NCBI GenBank assembly: GCA_016187925.1
Contig: JACPIS010000009.1
Span: forward strand, 62,001 to 126,000
DNA length: 64,000 bases
DNA from: Opitutia bacterium
Lineage (GTDB): Bacteria; Verrucomicrobiota; Verrucomicrobiia; Opitutales; Opitutaceae
Direction: 5' to 3'
Shown piece after piece: positions 31,323-40,195 of this stretch. Numbering within the stretch: the stretch's first letter is position 1; each line of letters begins with the position of its first letter. The notes under the pieces were generated by a model. The model was not told the origin of the DNA and did not search any database. It worked only from the letters and a program-made list of their open reading frames with translations. The position numbers and the translations under genes were made by a program.

Positions 31323-32732
31323 ATGCGCCCGATTCCTGCCTTTGTCCGCGCCGCCCTTGCCGTGGCGCTTTTCGCCGCCCCGCTCGCCGCCCAGGAGCAA
31401 AAACCCGTCGCTGCACCCGATCCCGACGCCGTGATGCTGCGCAAGCTCTACGACGCCGCGCTGGTCGACAGTCCCGTCTACGAGCAACTGCGCGAACTCA
31501 CGGAGAAATTTCCCGGCCGCCTCGCCGGCTCGCACAACCTCGAGGGCGCCGTGCAGTGGACCCACGCCCTGCTCGAAAAACAGGGCGCCGACCGCACCGA
31601 ACTCCAACCCGTGATGGTGCCGCACTGGGAGCGCGGCCCGAAGGAGAGCGTCAGCCTCCTGCCGCCCGCCGGCGTCAAGGGCGAGGCCGTCGCCCTCACC
31701 GCCGTCGCGCTCGGCGGCTCCGTGCCCACGCCCGCCGACGGCCTGCGCGCCGGCGTGGTGGAGCTCCGCTCGCTCGACGAGCTCAAGACCGCCGACGTGC
31801 GGGGCAAGATCGTGTTCTTCAACCGGCCGATGAAACAACACCACGCCTCGGCCGGCCCGGCCTACGGCGAGGCGGGCGACGCCCGCAACCGCGGCCCCGC
31901 CGAGGCCGCCAAGCACGGCGCCGTCGGCGTCGTCATCCACTCCGTCACCCACGCGCATGATGACGTCCCGCACACCGGCGCCACCACCTACCTGCCCGAT
32001 GTCCCGCGCATTCCCGCCGCCGCGCTCAGCGCCCTGGCCTCCGAACGTCTCAGCGCCGCCCTCGCCCGCGAGCCCGCGCTCCAGCTCGAGTTGCGCATCC
32101 ACTCGCAGTGGTTCGACGACGCCCCGTCCCACAACGTCATCGCCGAACTCCGCGGCTCCGAGCATCCCGAGCAGGTCATCCTCGTCGGCGGCCACCTCGA
32201 CTCGTGGGATATCGCACCCGGCGCGCACGACGACGGCGCCGGCGTCATCGAGTCGATCGATGTTCTGCGCATCCTCAAGGCCGTCGGCTACCAGCCGAAG
32301 CACACCATCCGCTGCGTGCTCTTCACCAACGAGGAGAACGGCACCCGCGGCGCCGTCGCCTACTCGACCGCCGTGCGGGAACGGAAGGAGCAGCACCTGC
32401 TCGCCCTTGAGACCGACAGCGGCGGCTACCAGGCCCACGGCTTCAACCTCGGCAATCCCGCCGGCGACGCGCACCTCAAGGCCGCGCGCTGGCTCGAACT
32501 GTTCCGCCCCTATGGCATCTACTTCTTCGTCGCCGGCCGCGGCGGGGTCGACGTCAACCCGCTCCTCGTCCAAGGCACGACCGTCGCCGGCCTGATGCCG
32601 GATTCGCAGCGCTACTTCGACATCCACCACACCGCCGAGGACAGCATCGACAAGGTGAACCCGCGCGAACTCCGGCTGAGCGCCGGCGCCCTCGCCGCGC
32701 TCGTCTACCTCGTCGACCAGCACGGACTGTGA
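31323..32732 (+). CDS. Secreted M28-family metallopeptidase with PA domain
   Basis: The 469-residue protein starts at ATG 31323, giving a clean signal peptide (MRPIPAFVRAALAVALFAAP to ALAAQ). A protease-associated insert lies around residues 120-250. The zinc ligands of M28 are visible: His291 (GGHLDSWD), Asp303 (AHDDGAG), Glu337/Glu338 (TNEENG), Asp365 (ETDSGG) and His435/436 (HHTAEDSID). Such enzymes are co-catalytic zinc aminopeptidases or carboxypeptidases; which one cannot be told here. A longer frame from 31227 lacks a signal. The gene ends 13 bases before an MFS gene. Confidence 0.9.
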   Translation: MRPIPAFVRAALAVALFAAPLAAQEQKPVAAPDPDAVMLRKLYDAALVDSPVYEQLRELTEKFPGRLAGSHNLEGAVQWTHALLEKQGADRTELQPVMVPHWERGPKESVSLLPPAGVKGEAVALTAVALGGSVPTPADGLRAGVVELRSLDELKTADVRGKIVFFNRPMKQHHASAGPAYGEAGDARNRGPAEAAKHGAVGVVIHSVTHAHDDVPHTGATTYLPDVPRIPAAALSALASERLSAALAREPALQLELRIHSQWFDDAPSHNVIAELRGSEHPEQVILVGGHLDSWDIAPGAHDDGAGVIESIDVLRILKAVGYQPKHTIRCVLFTNEENGTRGAVAYSTAVRERKEQHLLALETDSGGYQAHGFNLGNPAGDAHLKAARWLELFRPYGIYFFVAGRGGVDVNPLLVQGTTVAGLMPDSQRYFDIHHTAEDSIDKVNPRELRLSAGALAALVYLVDQHGL

Positions 32733-32745
32733 CCCGTTCGGCGCA

Positions 32746-33981
32746 ATGAAGGCGTTGCTCAAGGACACCCGCGTCCAACGCCTGTTGCTGGCCAACATCA
32801 CGGGCTCCATCGGCTCGGGCGTCACCATCATCGCCGTGCCGTGGCTGCTGGTGCACCGGTCCAACGGCGACGCGCTCTACGGCTACGCCACCATCGGCAC
32901 CACGGTCGCACTGTTCCTGTTCATGCCCTACTACGGCGCGTGGCTCGACCGGCATTCGCGGAAAACCATGCTGCTGGCGGGCGAGTTGTTCGGGTTCATC
33001 GCGACACTCGCCATGGCGCTCTGGGCGCTCGGCTCCGGCCACGTCGCGACCTGGCAGCTCATCGCGAGTTACTTCTGCGGCATGCTGTACTACACGCTGC
33101 ACTATCCGGCAAAATACGCGTTCCTCCAGCAGACCATCGACCGGCAGCACTATCAGTCGCTCACCGGCCTGATGGAGATCCAGGGCCAGACCGCCTCGAT
33201 GCTCGCCGGCGGGCTCGCCGGCATCCTGATCGACCGCGTGCCATTGTGGGCCATCCTGCTGGCCGACGCCTCGACTTATCTCTTCAGCTTTGCGATCCAA
33301 TCCACGCTGCCCTACCAAGCCACGCACCTGCAGCACGCCGGGCCCCCGGCGGCGAGCGCATGGCACGCCATGGCCGAGGGCTGGCGCTGGCTGCATGAGC
33401 GCGCCCGGCTTTCCCTCTTCTTCGGGTGCACGCTCGTGCCGTTCATTCTCGTGATGGTGAGCAATTATCTTTTCCCCGTCTATGTCTCCGGCGTGCTCGG
33501 CGCTCCGGCGGCGGTCTTCGGCAACGGCGAGATCGTCTTCGCCACCGGCGCGCTGCTCGCCGGCATCTTCATCCCCCGGATCGCCACCGAGCGCGGCGCC
33601 GACCGGACCATCACGGCGGCGATGTTTCTCTGCCTCATCGCGCTCACGCTCCTCATGCTCTGGCACACGCCCGCCAGCTACTACGCGGCGCTCGGGCTGT
33701 TCGGCCTCGGCAACGCCGGCTCCCGCGTGGCGCGCAACGCCCTCATCCTGCACGTCGTGCCCAACCGCGTCATGGGCCGTGTCGGCATGTTCTTCAACGC
33801 CGCCGACCGCCTGCTGCGCACCGCGCTCACGTCGCTCTGCACCTTCATCGTCGCCCGCGGCAGCGCCGCCCACGGCTTCACCGCGCTGTGGCTCGTGCTG
33901 CTCGCCGCGCTCCTCGGCGCCCTCGCCACCCGCTCCGCGGTGCGTGCCGTGGCGGCTGCCGCCGCGCCGGCCATCGTGTGA
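32746..33981 (+). CDS. MFS transporter
   Basis: The 411-residue protein has about twelve hydrophobic helices with the MFS loop 2-3 motif (GAWLDRHSRKTML) after the second helix and a related basic motif (ERGADRTI) in the second half. Helix rhythm and length are typical of the major facilitator superfamily, close to 'enterobactin exporter / MFS_3' types. Substrate cannot be predicted. It follows the M28 peptidase by 13 bases and may export or import products of the same unit. Confidence 0.82.
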   Translation: MKALLKDTRVQRLLLANITGSIGSGVTIIAVPWLLVHRSNGDALYGYATIGTTVALFLFMPYYGAWLDRHSRKTMLLAGELFGFIATLAMALWALGSGHVATWQLIASYFCGMLYYTLHYPAKYAFLQQTIDRQHYQSLTGLMEIQGQTASMLAGGLAGILIDRVPLWAILLADASTYLFSFAIQSTLPYQATHLQHAGPPAASAWHAMAEGWRWLHERARLSLFFGCTLVPFILVMVSNYLFPVYVSGVLGAPAAVFGNGEIVFATGALLAGIFIPRIATERGADRTITAAMFLCLIALTLLMLWHTPASYYAALGLFGLGNAGSRVARNALILHVVPNRVMGRVGMFFNAADRLLRTALTSLCTFIVARGSAAHGFTALWLVLLAALLGALATRSAVRAVAAAAAPAIV

Positions 33982-34024
33982 TCGCGGGTTGCGCGAAGTC
34001 ATTTTTGCCGGCAACGTCGCGCGC

Positions 34025-34825
34025 GTGGATCACCCCGCCCCGCATTTGCCGCCGAGTGGCCCCGCGCGCTTCAATGTCCAGGGCGTCGGTATCTCCGCCT
34101 TGTCGCTCGACCAGGCGCGCGATCTTGTGCTGGCGGCGCGCGGCCAGCGGCGACTGGGCTATATCTGCGTCTGCACCACGCACAGCATCGGCGAGGCGCG
34201 GCGCGATCCCGCGCTGCGCGGGATTTTCCACCGCTCCAACCTCAACACGCCCGACGGCATGCCGCTCGTCTGGCTCGGCCGCGCCGCCGGACACCGGGCC
34301 ATCACGCGCGTCTACGGGCCGGACCTGATGCTGGCTGTGTGCGATGCCGGCCGCGCCATCGGACTGAAGCATTATTTTTTCGGCGGCCTGCCGGGCGTGG
34401 CGGAAAAACTCCGCATGAGTCTGACCGCGCGCTTTCCCGGTCTGCAGGTCGTCGGCACGCACACGCCGCCGTTCCGCGAGCTGACGCCCGGCGAGTTTGC
34501 CCGGCTGCAGGCGGAGATCGTAGAGAAGAAGCCCGACATCGTCTGGGTGGGCCTGAGCACGCCCAAGCAGGAGCGTTTCATGGCCGGGGCGTGGGAACGA
34601 CTCGATGCCGGCCTGCTGATCGGCGTCGGCGCCGCGTTCGATTTTCACTCCGGGCGCATCGCACAAGCTCCGCGCTGGATGCAGCGCAGCGGACTCGAAT
34701 GGTTTTTCCGGCTCTGCGCCGAACCGCGGCGGCTCTGGAAGCGTTACTTCATCAACAACCCGTTGTTTGTGCTGCGCGCCTTCGCCCAATGGACCGGGCT
34801 GCGCCGATACCCCTTGGATCGGTAG
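34025..34825 (+). CDS. WecG/TagA/CpsF-family glycosyltransferase
   Basis: About 266 residues with the family order FNVQGVGISALSLDQARDLV, then TTHSIGEARRD, NTPDGMPLVW (catalytic Asp region), HYFFGGLPGVAEKL, VWVGLSTPKQE and GVGAAFDFHSGRIAQAP. These enzymes add an N-acetyl-aminosugar or glucose to a lipid-linked precursor in capsule, teichoic acid or ECA synthesis. No ATG is available near the conserved start; GTG 34025 is used, with TTG 33989 as alternative. The TAG stop is provided by the end of an inverted repeat (34822-34894). Confidence 0.85.
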   Translation: MDHPAPHLPPSGPARFNVQGVGISALSLDQARDLVLAARGQRRLGYICVCTTHSIGEARRDPALRGIFHRSNLNTPDGMPLVWLGRAAGHRAITRVYGPDLMLAVCDAGRAIGLKHYFFGGLPGVAEKLRMSLTARFPGLQVVGTHTPPFRELTPGEFARLQAEIVEKKPDIVWVGLSTPKQERFMAGAWERLDAGLLIGVGAAFDFHSGRIAQAPRWMQRSGLEWFFRLCAEPRRLWKRYFINNPLFVLRAFAQWTGLRRYPLDR

Positions 34826-34894
34826 GGCGAATTCTCCGAACGCGCCGCTGCGCGCAAGAAGCCAGCCGCGGTTCGTTCGGAGAACTCGCCCTAC
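34822..34894. repeat. Inverted repeat with GTAGGGCGA ends between convergent genes
   Basis: A 21-base left arm (GTAGGGCGAATTCTCCGAAC and G) has an almost perfect inverted match at 34874-34894, separated by 31 bases. Both convergent genes end at the TAG within the arm. It may terminate both transcripts or represent a REP/MITE-like unit. Confidence 0.82.
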
Positions 34895-35559
34895 CCGAAC
34901 AAACCGCCCTGCTGCATCGCGCCACGCTTCTGCGGATCGAGTGTGCTCATTTGCAGCAGCCACGGAATCGTGGCCTGGCCGAATTCCGCCCGGCGCAGCA
35001 GCGCCAGCAACAACAGCGCGCCGCCGAGTGCATCGTAGAGCGCCGCGTGGTAGCGCCGGCGGTCGGCCGGGCAGTGCTGCGCAGCCGCAGCATCGAGTTC
35101 GCCCTGCAGGCCGCTTGTCCCGACCAATTGTTCGAGCTGGTTGCTGCCGAGCTGCGGAAAGATTTGCGGATAGAGCCGGCCGGTGTCGATCCACGGCCCC
35201 CACTCGGTCGCACTGCGGCCCGGTTGGGCAAAATCCGGCGCGACCCGCGGGTAGGCCCACACCGACTTGAGCAGGGAGTTTTCCGCGTTGGCAAAATGCG
35301 CCGCCAGCGGACCGCTCTCGCGCAATCCGGCGAAATACTCCCACTCCGCGCTGAACGGCGCCTCGCCCGCCAACGCCTCGGCGTGCAGCCCGTGCACGGC
35401 CACATCCTCGGGCGGGATGCGGCCAATGGCCGCGCAACGCTGCGTGCGCACGCCGGTGATCGTGCCACCGCGCAGCGTCACAACCCCGAACTCGAGGATG
35501 CCCGACGTGCGGCTGCCCTCGAAATCGATGAAGTGGATCGGCGTGTCGGCCCAGTGCAT
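34891..35559 (-). CDS. DnaQ-like 3'-5' exonuclease
   Basis: The 222-residue protein starts at ATG 35559 (MHWADTPIHF). It shows the DEDD pattern of RNase T / DNA polymerase III epsilon: HFIDFEGSRTSG (Asp and Glu, motif I), AAHFANAENSLL (motif II position), and RYHAALYDALGG (His then Asp, motif III, DEDDh). It therefore probably degrades DNA or RNA from the 3' end in repair or turnover. The stop TAG lies in the end of an inverted repeat shared with the convergent WecG-type gene. A longer frame upstream is antisense to the inositol-phosphatase-type gene. Confidence 0.8.
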   Translation of the reverse strand: MHWADTPIHFIDFEGSRTSGILEFGVVTLRGGTITGVRTQRCAAIGRIPPEDVAVHGLHAEALAGEAPFSAEWEYFAGLRESGPLAAHFANAENSLLKSVWAYPRVAPDFAQPGRSATEWGPWIDTGRLYPQIFPQLGSNQLEQLVGTSGLQGELDAAAAQHCPADRRRYHAALYDALGGALLLLALLRRAEFGQATIPWLLQMSTLDPQKRGAMQQGGLFG

Positions 35560-35646
35560 GCCAAACCACAGAACACCCAGAACACACGGAAATCGACCCG
35601 GAAAAATCCTGTGTATTCCGCGTGTTTCGTGGTTACTCCTTTCTGC

Positions 35647-36414
35647 ATGGATGTCTCGCCCTACCGCGCCTTCGCCCTCGAGCTCGCCCGCGCCAGCGGC
35701 GATTTCATCCTGCCGCTCTTCGGCCGGCGCGACATCGCGGTCGAGTTGAAGCCCGACCAGTCGCCCGTGACGCAAGCCGACCGCGGCGCCGAGGAGCTGA
35801 TGCGCGGGCTGATCCGAGAAAAATTCCCGACGCACGGCATCATCGGCGAGGAGCACGGCTCGGAGCGGCCCGACGCGGAGTTCGTGTGGGTGCTCGATCC
35901 GGTCGACGGCACCAAGTCGTTCGTCACCGGCGTGCCGCTCTGGGGCACGCTCATCGCGCTGCTGCACCGCGGCCAGCCCGTGCTCGGCGTCATCCACCAG
36001 CCGGTGCTCCGGCAGCTCATCATCGGCGACAACCGGACCACCGAACTCAACGGCGCGCCCGTCCGCTGTCGCGCCACGACGCAACTCGCCGCCGCCACGT
36101 TGCTCACGTGCGACTGGACCTCACCCGCCGTTTACCAGGAGGGCGACGGGTTCGACCGGCTGTCGCGCGCCGTGCGGCTCGCCCGCACTTGGGGCGATTG
36201 CTACGGTTATCTGCTGCTCGCTTCCGGTTGGGCGGATGTCGTCGTCGATCCGGTGATGAACGCATGGGACATCGCCGCGCTCGTGCCGGTGATCCGTGGC
36301 GCCGGTGGTGTGATCACGGACTGGCAGGGTGGCCCGGCCTATCCGGCCAAATCCACCGTCGCCGCCGCCACGCCGGCATTGCATGCCGCAACCCTCGCCC
36401 TGCTCCAGCGGTAG
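35647..36414 (+). CDS. Inositol-monophosphatase-family phosphatase (possibly HisN-type)
   Basis: The 255-residue protein has the metal-binding motifs GIIGEEHG, VWVLDPVDGTKSFVTGVPLWGT and MNAWDIAALVPVIRGAGG of the IMPase superfamily, a Mg2+-dependent phosphatase. Members of this length include histidinol-phosphate phosphatases (HisN), inositol monophosphatases and CysQ-like enzymes. The 'TGVPLWGT' wording is closest to HisN-type proteins, but substrate is uncertain. ATG 35647 gives the usual N-terminus. The TAG stop again coincides with a GTAGGGCGA repeat end. Confidence 0.85.
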   Translation: MDVSPYRAFALELARASGDFILPLFGRRDIAVELKPDQSPVTQADRGAEELMRGLIREKFPTHGIIGEEHGSERPDAEFVWVLDPVDGTKSFVTGVPLWGTLIALLHRGQPVLGVIHQPVLRQLIIGDNRTTELNGAPVRCRATTQLAAATLLTCDWTSPAVYQEGDGFDRLSRAVRLARTWGDCYGYLLLASGWADVVVDPVMNAWDIAALVPVIRGAGGVITDWQGGPAYPAKSTVAAATPALHAATLALLQR

Positions 36415-36511
36415 GGCGAGCCGTCCCGACGAGCCGCGGAGGACACATGTCGTGGGGCCCGACCTGGCGTCAGGCCGGGGAGCGCGGCTCGACACAAGGT
36501 CGGGCCCTACA
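36411..36511. repeat. GTAGGGCGA-type repeat element after the IMPase gene
   Basis: GTAGGGCGAGCCGTCC at the left is matched by GGGCCCTAC at the right end, with an inner inverted pair (GGCCCGACCT and AGGTCGGGCC, 36465-36505). The left end contributes the TAG stop of the phosphatase gene. Confidence 0.7.
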
Positions 36512-36615
36512 TGCCGCCCGAGGCGCGCCGCAAGATCGCGGCCACTGCGAAATCACGCGGCGCAACACCCGGTGCGCCACGCCCAGCCCCGTCACCTGCA
36601 GGAGGAAGCCTGACG

Positions 36616-36646
36616 GAAAGCGTCATATAATAGATGACACTTTCCG
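36616..36646. repeat. 12-bp hairpin downstream of the puuD-like gene
   Basis: GGAAAGCGTCAT and ATGACACTTTCC pair with one wobble around a 7-base AT loop. It lies 20 bases past the PuuD-like stop. Lack of a T tract makes it a possible mRNA-end stabiliser or Rho-linked hairpin rather than a classical terminator. Confidence 0.6.
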
Positions 36647-36665
36647 CAGGGCACGGCGGTCGCGG

Positions 36666-37868
36666 TCACGGCGTCATCTGCGCGCCGGACTTCACCCAGG
36701 CGGCGATGACGGCGCGCTCCTCGTCGGTGATGTTGGTCACGTTGCCGAGCGGCATGATGCGGGTCACCACGACCTGCTGATACATGCGCTGGGCGCTTTG
36801 CACGATGCCGTCGGGCGTGTGCAGCAGCACGCCGGCCTGCGGCGCGGTGATGCCGGGAAACGTCGGCTGCGGCGAGTGGCATTGCACGCAGCGCTGGCCG
36901 ACGATGGCGCGCACGCGGTTGAACGTCACCTCGCCCTGCACCGGTGGCAGCGGCTGGATGCGCGGCGCCGTCCACCACGCGGTGATGCCGAGCAGCACGG
37001 CGCCGAGCGCGGGGTATTGCCAGGCATGGACGCCCTTGTGCTTGCGGTTGAAGAAATGCCGGATGCTGACGCCCGCCGCGGCGATGAGCACGAGCACCGC
37101 CCAGTTGTGCGGGTGCGCGTAGGTGTAGGCGTAGTGGTTGCTCACCATGATGAACAGCACCGGGAGCGTGAAGTAGTTGTTGTGCACGCTGCGCTGCTTG
37201 CCGCGCTTGCCGTCCATCGGATCCGGCGTCTGGCCGGCGCGCATCGCCGCGACCATGCGCTTCTGGCCGGGGATGATGACGTAGTAGACGTTCCCCGCCA
37301 TGATGGAGCCGATGGCCGCACCGACATGGATGAACGCCGCGCGGCCGCCGAGTGTGCGCGACAGTCCCCACGCCAGCAGCGAGAGCAGCACGAAGATCAC
37401 GAGCCCGAGCAGGCCGTCGCGTTTCCCGAGCGGGGATTTGCAGAGCAGATCGTAGATCGCCCACGAGCCGACCATGCTCGCCGCGCCGATGGCCACCGCC
37501 TGCCACGGGGCGAGCGGCATGACGTTCGGATCGATCATCAGCGCCTGCGCGCGCAGCCAGTAGACGAGCACGAGCAGCGCCGTGCCGCTGAGCCACGTCG
37601 TGTAGGCCTCCCACTTGAACCAGTGCAGGCGCTCCGGCAGGGTCGCGGGAGCGACGGCGTATTTCTGCGGGTTGTAGAAACCGCCGCCGTGCACGGCCCA
37701 GAGTTCGCCGAACACGCCCTTCTTCGCGGCATCGGAGCCGGGCGGCGGCGGCTCGAGGGAGTTGTCGAGCCAGATGAAGTAGAACGACGAGCCGATCCAA
37801 GCGATGCCGGCAATAACGTGCAGCCAGCGCACAAGCAGGCCGGCGAATTCGATCAGGTGGGTATCCAT
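36666..37868 (-). CDS. puuD: PuuD-like membrane-bound urate oxidase with cytochrome c domain
   Basis: The 400-residue protein has about eight to nine membrane segments in the first 300 residues (RWLHVIAGIAWIGSSFYFIW, NNYFTLPVLFIMVSNHYAYTY), matching the urate hydroxylase PuuD / DUF989 region. A C-terminal cytochrome c domain carries CVQCH (Cys327, Cys330, His331) and RIMPLGNVTNIT, with Met372 as likely axial ligand. PuuD oxidises urate to 5-hydroxyisourate and passes electrons to the respiratory chain. Partner genes for the next steps (hydroxyisourate hydrolase, OHCU decarboxylase) are not in the window, so the pathway context is missing. Confidence 0.85.
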   Translation of the reverse strand: MDTHLIEFAGLLVRWLHVIAGIAWIGSSFYFIWLDNSLEPPPPGSDAAKKGVFGELWAVHGGGFYNPQKYAVAPATLPERLHWFKWEAYTTWLSGTALLVLVYWLRAQALMIDPNVMPLAPWQAVAIGAASMVGSWAIYDLLCKSPLGKRDGLLGLVIFVLLSLLAWGLSRTLGGRAAFIHVGAAIGSIMAGNVYYVIIPGQKRMVAAMRAGQTPDPMDGKRGKQRSVHNNYFTLPVLFIMVSNHYAYTYAHPHNWAVLVLIAAAGVSIRHFFNRKHKGVHAWQYPALGAVLLGITAWWTAPRIQPLPPVQGEVTFNRVRAIVGQRCVQCHSPQPTFPGITAPQAGVLLHTPDGIVQSAQRMYQQVVVTRIMPLGNVTNITDEERAVIAAWVKSGAQMTP

Positions 37869-37928
37869 GGACAGGCCCGGCTGAAAGCCGGTTGCGTGCC
37901 ACGGACGATGCCAGCGCGCTGCGGTTTG

Positions 37929-38285
37929 TCAGCGTTTCTTTTTCCGCCACTCCGCCGTGATGCGCGAGGTGAAGCCGCCGCGCGCCTTCCAGTCGGCGAT
38001 GATCGTGAGGCTGCGCGGCTGGAGCGCGGCGCCAAGGTCGTCGCAAATCCTGTTGGTCGCCGCCTCGAAGAAAATGCCCTCGTTGCGATAGGCGTGAAAA
38101 TAGAGCTTCAGCGACTTCAGCTCGACGCACTTCTTGTCCGCCACGTAGCGCACGGTGATGTCGGCGAAATCCGGATGCCCCGTCATCGGGCACAGCGAGG
38201 TGAACTCATGATGCGTGTGCTCGATGAGAAAGTCGCGGTGCGGGGCGGGATTCGGGAAAGTCTCGAGGATTTTCGGGTCGGCCAT
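37929..38285 (-). CDS. queF: preQ0 reductase QueF (NADPH-dependent 7-cyano-7-deazaguanine reductase)
   Basis: The 118-residue protein is the short, single-domain QueF type. Cys32 in SLCPMTGHPDF forms the thioimide with the substrate and Asp39 is the proton donor; CVELKSLKLYFHAYRNEGIF is the second signature. It converts preQ0 to preQ1 in queuosine tRNA modification. No preQ1 riboswitch fold is apparent in the short leader. Downstream lies the PuuD-like gene, upstream the exosortase gene on the same strand with a 49-base gap. Confidence 0.95.
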   Translation of the reverse strand: MADPKILETFPNPAPHRDFLIEHTHHEFTSLCPMTGHPDFADITVRYVADKKCVELKSLKLYFHAYRNEGIFFEAATNRICDDLGAALQPRSLTIIADWKARGGFTSRITAEWRKKKR

Positions 38286-38304
38286 GGGGGTAGCTGTAAG
38301 CCTT

Positions 38305-38331
38305 CAGCTTTAAGCTTAAAGCCTAAAGCTG
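38305..38331. repeat. AT-rich palindrome between exosortase and queF
   Basis: A perfect 14-bp palindrome, CTTTAAGCTTAAAG (38308-38321), is nested in a larger inverted repeat, CAGCTTTA and TAAAGCTG. It fills most of the 49-base gap between the exosortase stop and the queF start. Confidence 0.6.
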
Positions 38332-38334
38332 CGC

Positions 38335-40092
38335 TCAACGCACCGCCGCGGGCGGCTGGAAAACCGGCAGCGTCCGGTCCAGCACTTCCTGCATCCGGGC
38401 GAGCGCCGCCGCCTCGCCGTCGAGCGCGTGCGTCTGCACGAGCACATAGGCCCAGCGGCTGCCCTGCAGGTGCGTGAGCCGGTCGGTGGCGGTGTAGAGC
38501 ACGCGCTCCCAGTTCGACGCGACCACCCGGTCCGCCCCGACAAACCAGTACGCGAGCAACGCGGGGATCTTCACCCGCTCGCCGCGCGCCGTGGTCATCT
38601 CGCGCTCGATCCGCAGCACGGTCGCCGGCACGTCCGCGCCAGCTGCCCGCGTGAACCCACGCAAGGCGCGCCCGGTGATCGTCCAGCCCTGGCCGACGAG
38701 ACACAACTCGGGCCGGTGGATCGACGTCCGGTCGCGTCCACTCAGCACGACGGAGAGAAAAACCGTCTGCCGGCGGTCGCGGGCCGATGCGTAGAGCATG
38801 CGCGAGAATCCGGTGTCGGGCGGCAGCACCTGCCGCTCGATGGCGGTGACTTCCGCCGGCTCGCCGATCCACTGGACGCCCAGGAAATCCGGCAACGCGA
38901 CCGGATTCACACCGTCGGCCGCCAGCCGCACGCCCACGCGCGGACTGACTTGGAGCACGTCGACCCGGTGAGCCGCCAGCGCCACCAGCCCCGCCGCCAG
39001 CACCACCGCGCCCGCGGCGCCCCAGGCGAATTTGTCATCCAATGGATTCCTTGCCGGCTCGGCTGCTCCCGGCGCCGGACCCGCCGCAGCAGGCTCCGGA
39101 CGCCACCTCTGCAACAGCGATACCGTGGCCTGCACGAGACCCAGCACGATGAGGAAGACGAGGAAACCAAACCACTCGTGCACGACCGTGCCGGCACGCT
39201 GGCCCTGCCATGCCGCCGCCACGATGATCGAGAAGATGCGGACGACATTGCCGAGGAAGGCGTACGGGAAGCACAGCAGGCCGATGGCGGCGCGCCGCGG
39301 CCACGAGCGAAAATTCAGATATCCCACCAGCAGTGCCAGCGCCGCCAGCGCCATGAGCGAGCGCATGCCCGAGCACGCCGCGGCCACGTCGTAGGAGTAG
39401 CCGCCGTCGGGCGAGAGCAACTGCGTGCCGTTGCGCAGAACGTCGATGCCCACGAGATGCGCGAGACGATAGGCCACCTCGATGACACCGAGCCGCAGAT
39501 AAAACCCGGCCGTATCGAGCACGTTGAGCGGAATCGCGAACACCATGAACGCCACCGGAAACGCCGCCGCCCGCGCCCAACGCCGCCCGCCTCCGAGCGC
39601 CAGCACGCCCCAGGTGAAGAGCAGCAGTCCCGCAATGGAAATGCGCGCCTGCTGCATCACATAGCCGAGCAGATGCAACGCGAGCCCGCCGAGCAGGGCG
39701 AGCAGCGGAGCTGCCATTGGCTGAACGCTGTATGCTGAGTGCGGAGCGCCGGAACCACTCGCCGATGTGTCCATTCTCACCGTGTGCGGCAGGCTTTCAT
39801 CCCCTGTTCCGGTTTTCTGGCCCTCCGCCCTTAGCGTTCCGCGCTCCGCGTTCTTGAGCCCCCGCCACAGCAGCCAGACGCTCAGCCCGAGGATCAGCCA
39901 ACCGTGCTCGCTCTCGGAGCCCGGGTCGGTCCACTGAAAGCCCCACCAATAGAACAGCGAACGCGAACCGATGTAACCCAGCGTCGAGTTGCCAAAAAAC
40001 TGGAAGACCCCGAACCCCGCCAGCGCGCAAACGGCCGCCGCCACGAGGGGCGAACGGTTCGGGCGGACGGGCTCGGCTACGGGGCTTGCCAT
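38335..40092 (-). CDS. Exosortase fused to an EpsI-type domain
   Basis: About 585 residues from ATG 40092. The membrane half carries the exosortase triad: Cys240 in [10 protein letters not shown], Arg285 in [10 protein letters not shown] and His305 in VVHEWFGF. After a Pro/Ala-rich linker and one more membrane segment near 355-375, the C-terminal half is an EpsI/DUF3485 domain ([28 protein letters not shown]). Exosortases sort PEP-CTERM-like proteins and are tied to exopolysaccharide export. Residues about 82-126 form an odd Ser/Thr/Gly-rich insert whose DNA looks like a non-coding repeat. It may head the polysaccharide block. A longer start at 40197 overlaps the divergent gene. Confidence 0.85.
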   Translation of the reverse strand: MASPVAEPVRPNRSPLVAAAVCALAGFGVFQFFGNSTLGYIGSRSLFYWWGFQWTDPGSESEHGWLILGLSVWLLWRGLKNAERGTLRAEGQKTGTGDESLPHTVRMDTSASGSGAPHSAYSVQPMAAPLLALLGGLALHLLGYVMQQARISIAGLLLFTWGVLALGGGRRWARAAAFPVAFMVFAIPLNVLDTAGFYLRLGVIEVAYRLAHLVGIDVLRNGTQLLSPDGGYSYDVAAACSGMRSLMALAALALLVGYLNFRSWPRRAAIGLLCFPYAFLGNVVRIFSIIVAAAWQGQRAGTVVHEWFGFLVFLIVLGLVQATVSLLQRWRPEPAAAGPAPGAAEPARNPLDDKFAWGAAGAVVLAAGLVALAAHRVDVLQVSPRVGVRLAADGVNPVALPDFLGVQWIGEPAEVTAIERQVLPPDTGFSRMLYASARDRRQTVFLSVVLSGRDRTSIHRPELCLVGQGWTITGRALRGFTRAAGADVPATVLRIEREMTTARGERVKIPALLAYWFVGADRVVASNWERVLYTATDRLTHLQGSRWAYVLVQTHALDGEAAALARMQEVLDRTLPVFQPPAAVR

Positions 40093-40195
40093 GCGCGCCA
40101 CAAAAACAGGATAAATCCCCCAGGCAAAACTTCTCGCGACCCAATCTACGGCACAGATCGCAATATCTACGCCTCCAGCCGTCCTTCTTCGACTC

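Noticed and set aside
38286-38334. Possible preQ1 riboswitch before queF
   Set aside because: The leader is too short and contains only an AT palindrome; no preQ1 aptamer pattern is recognisable.
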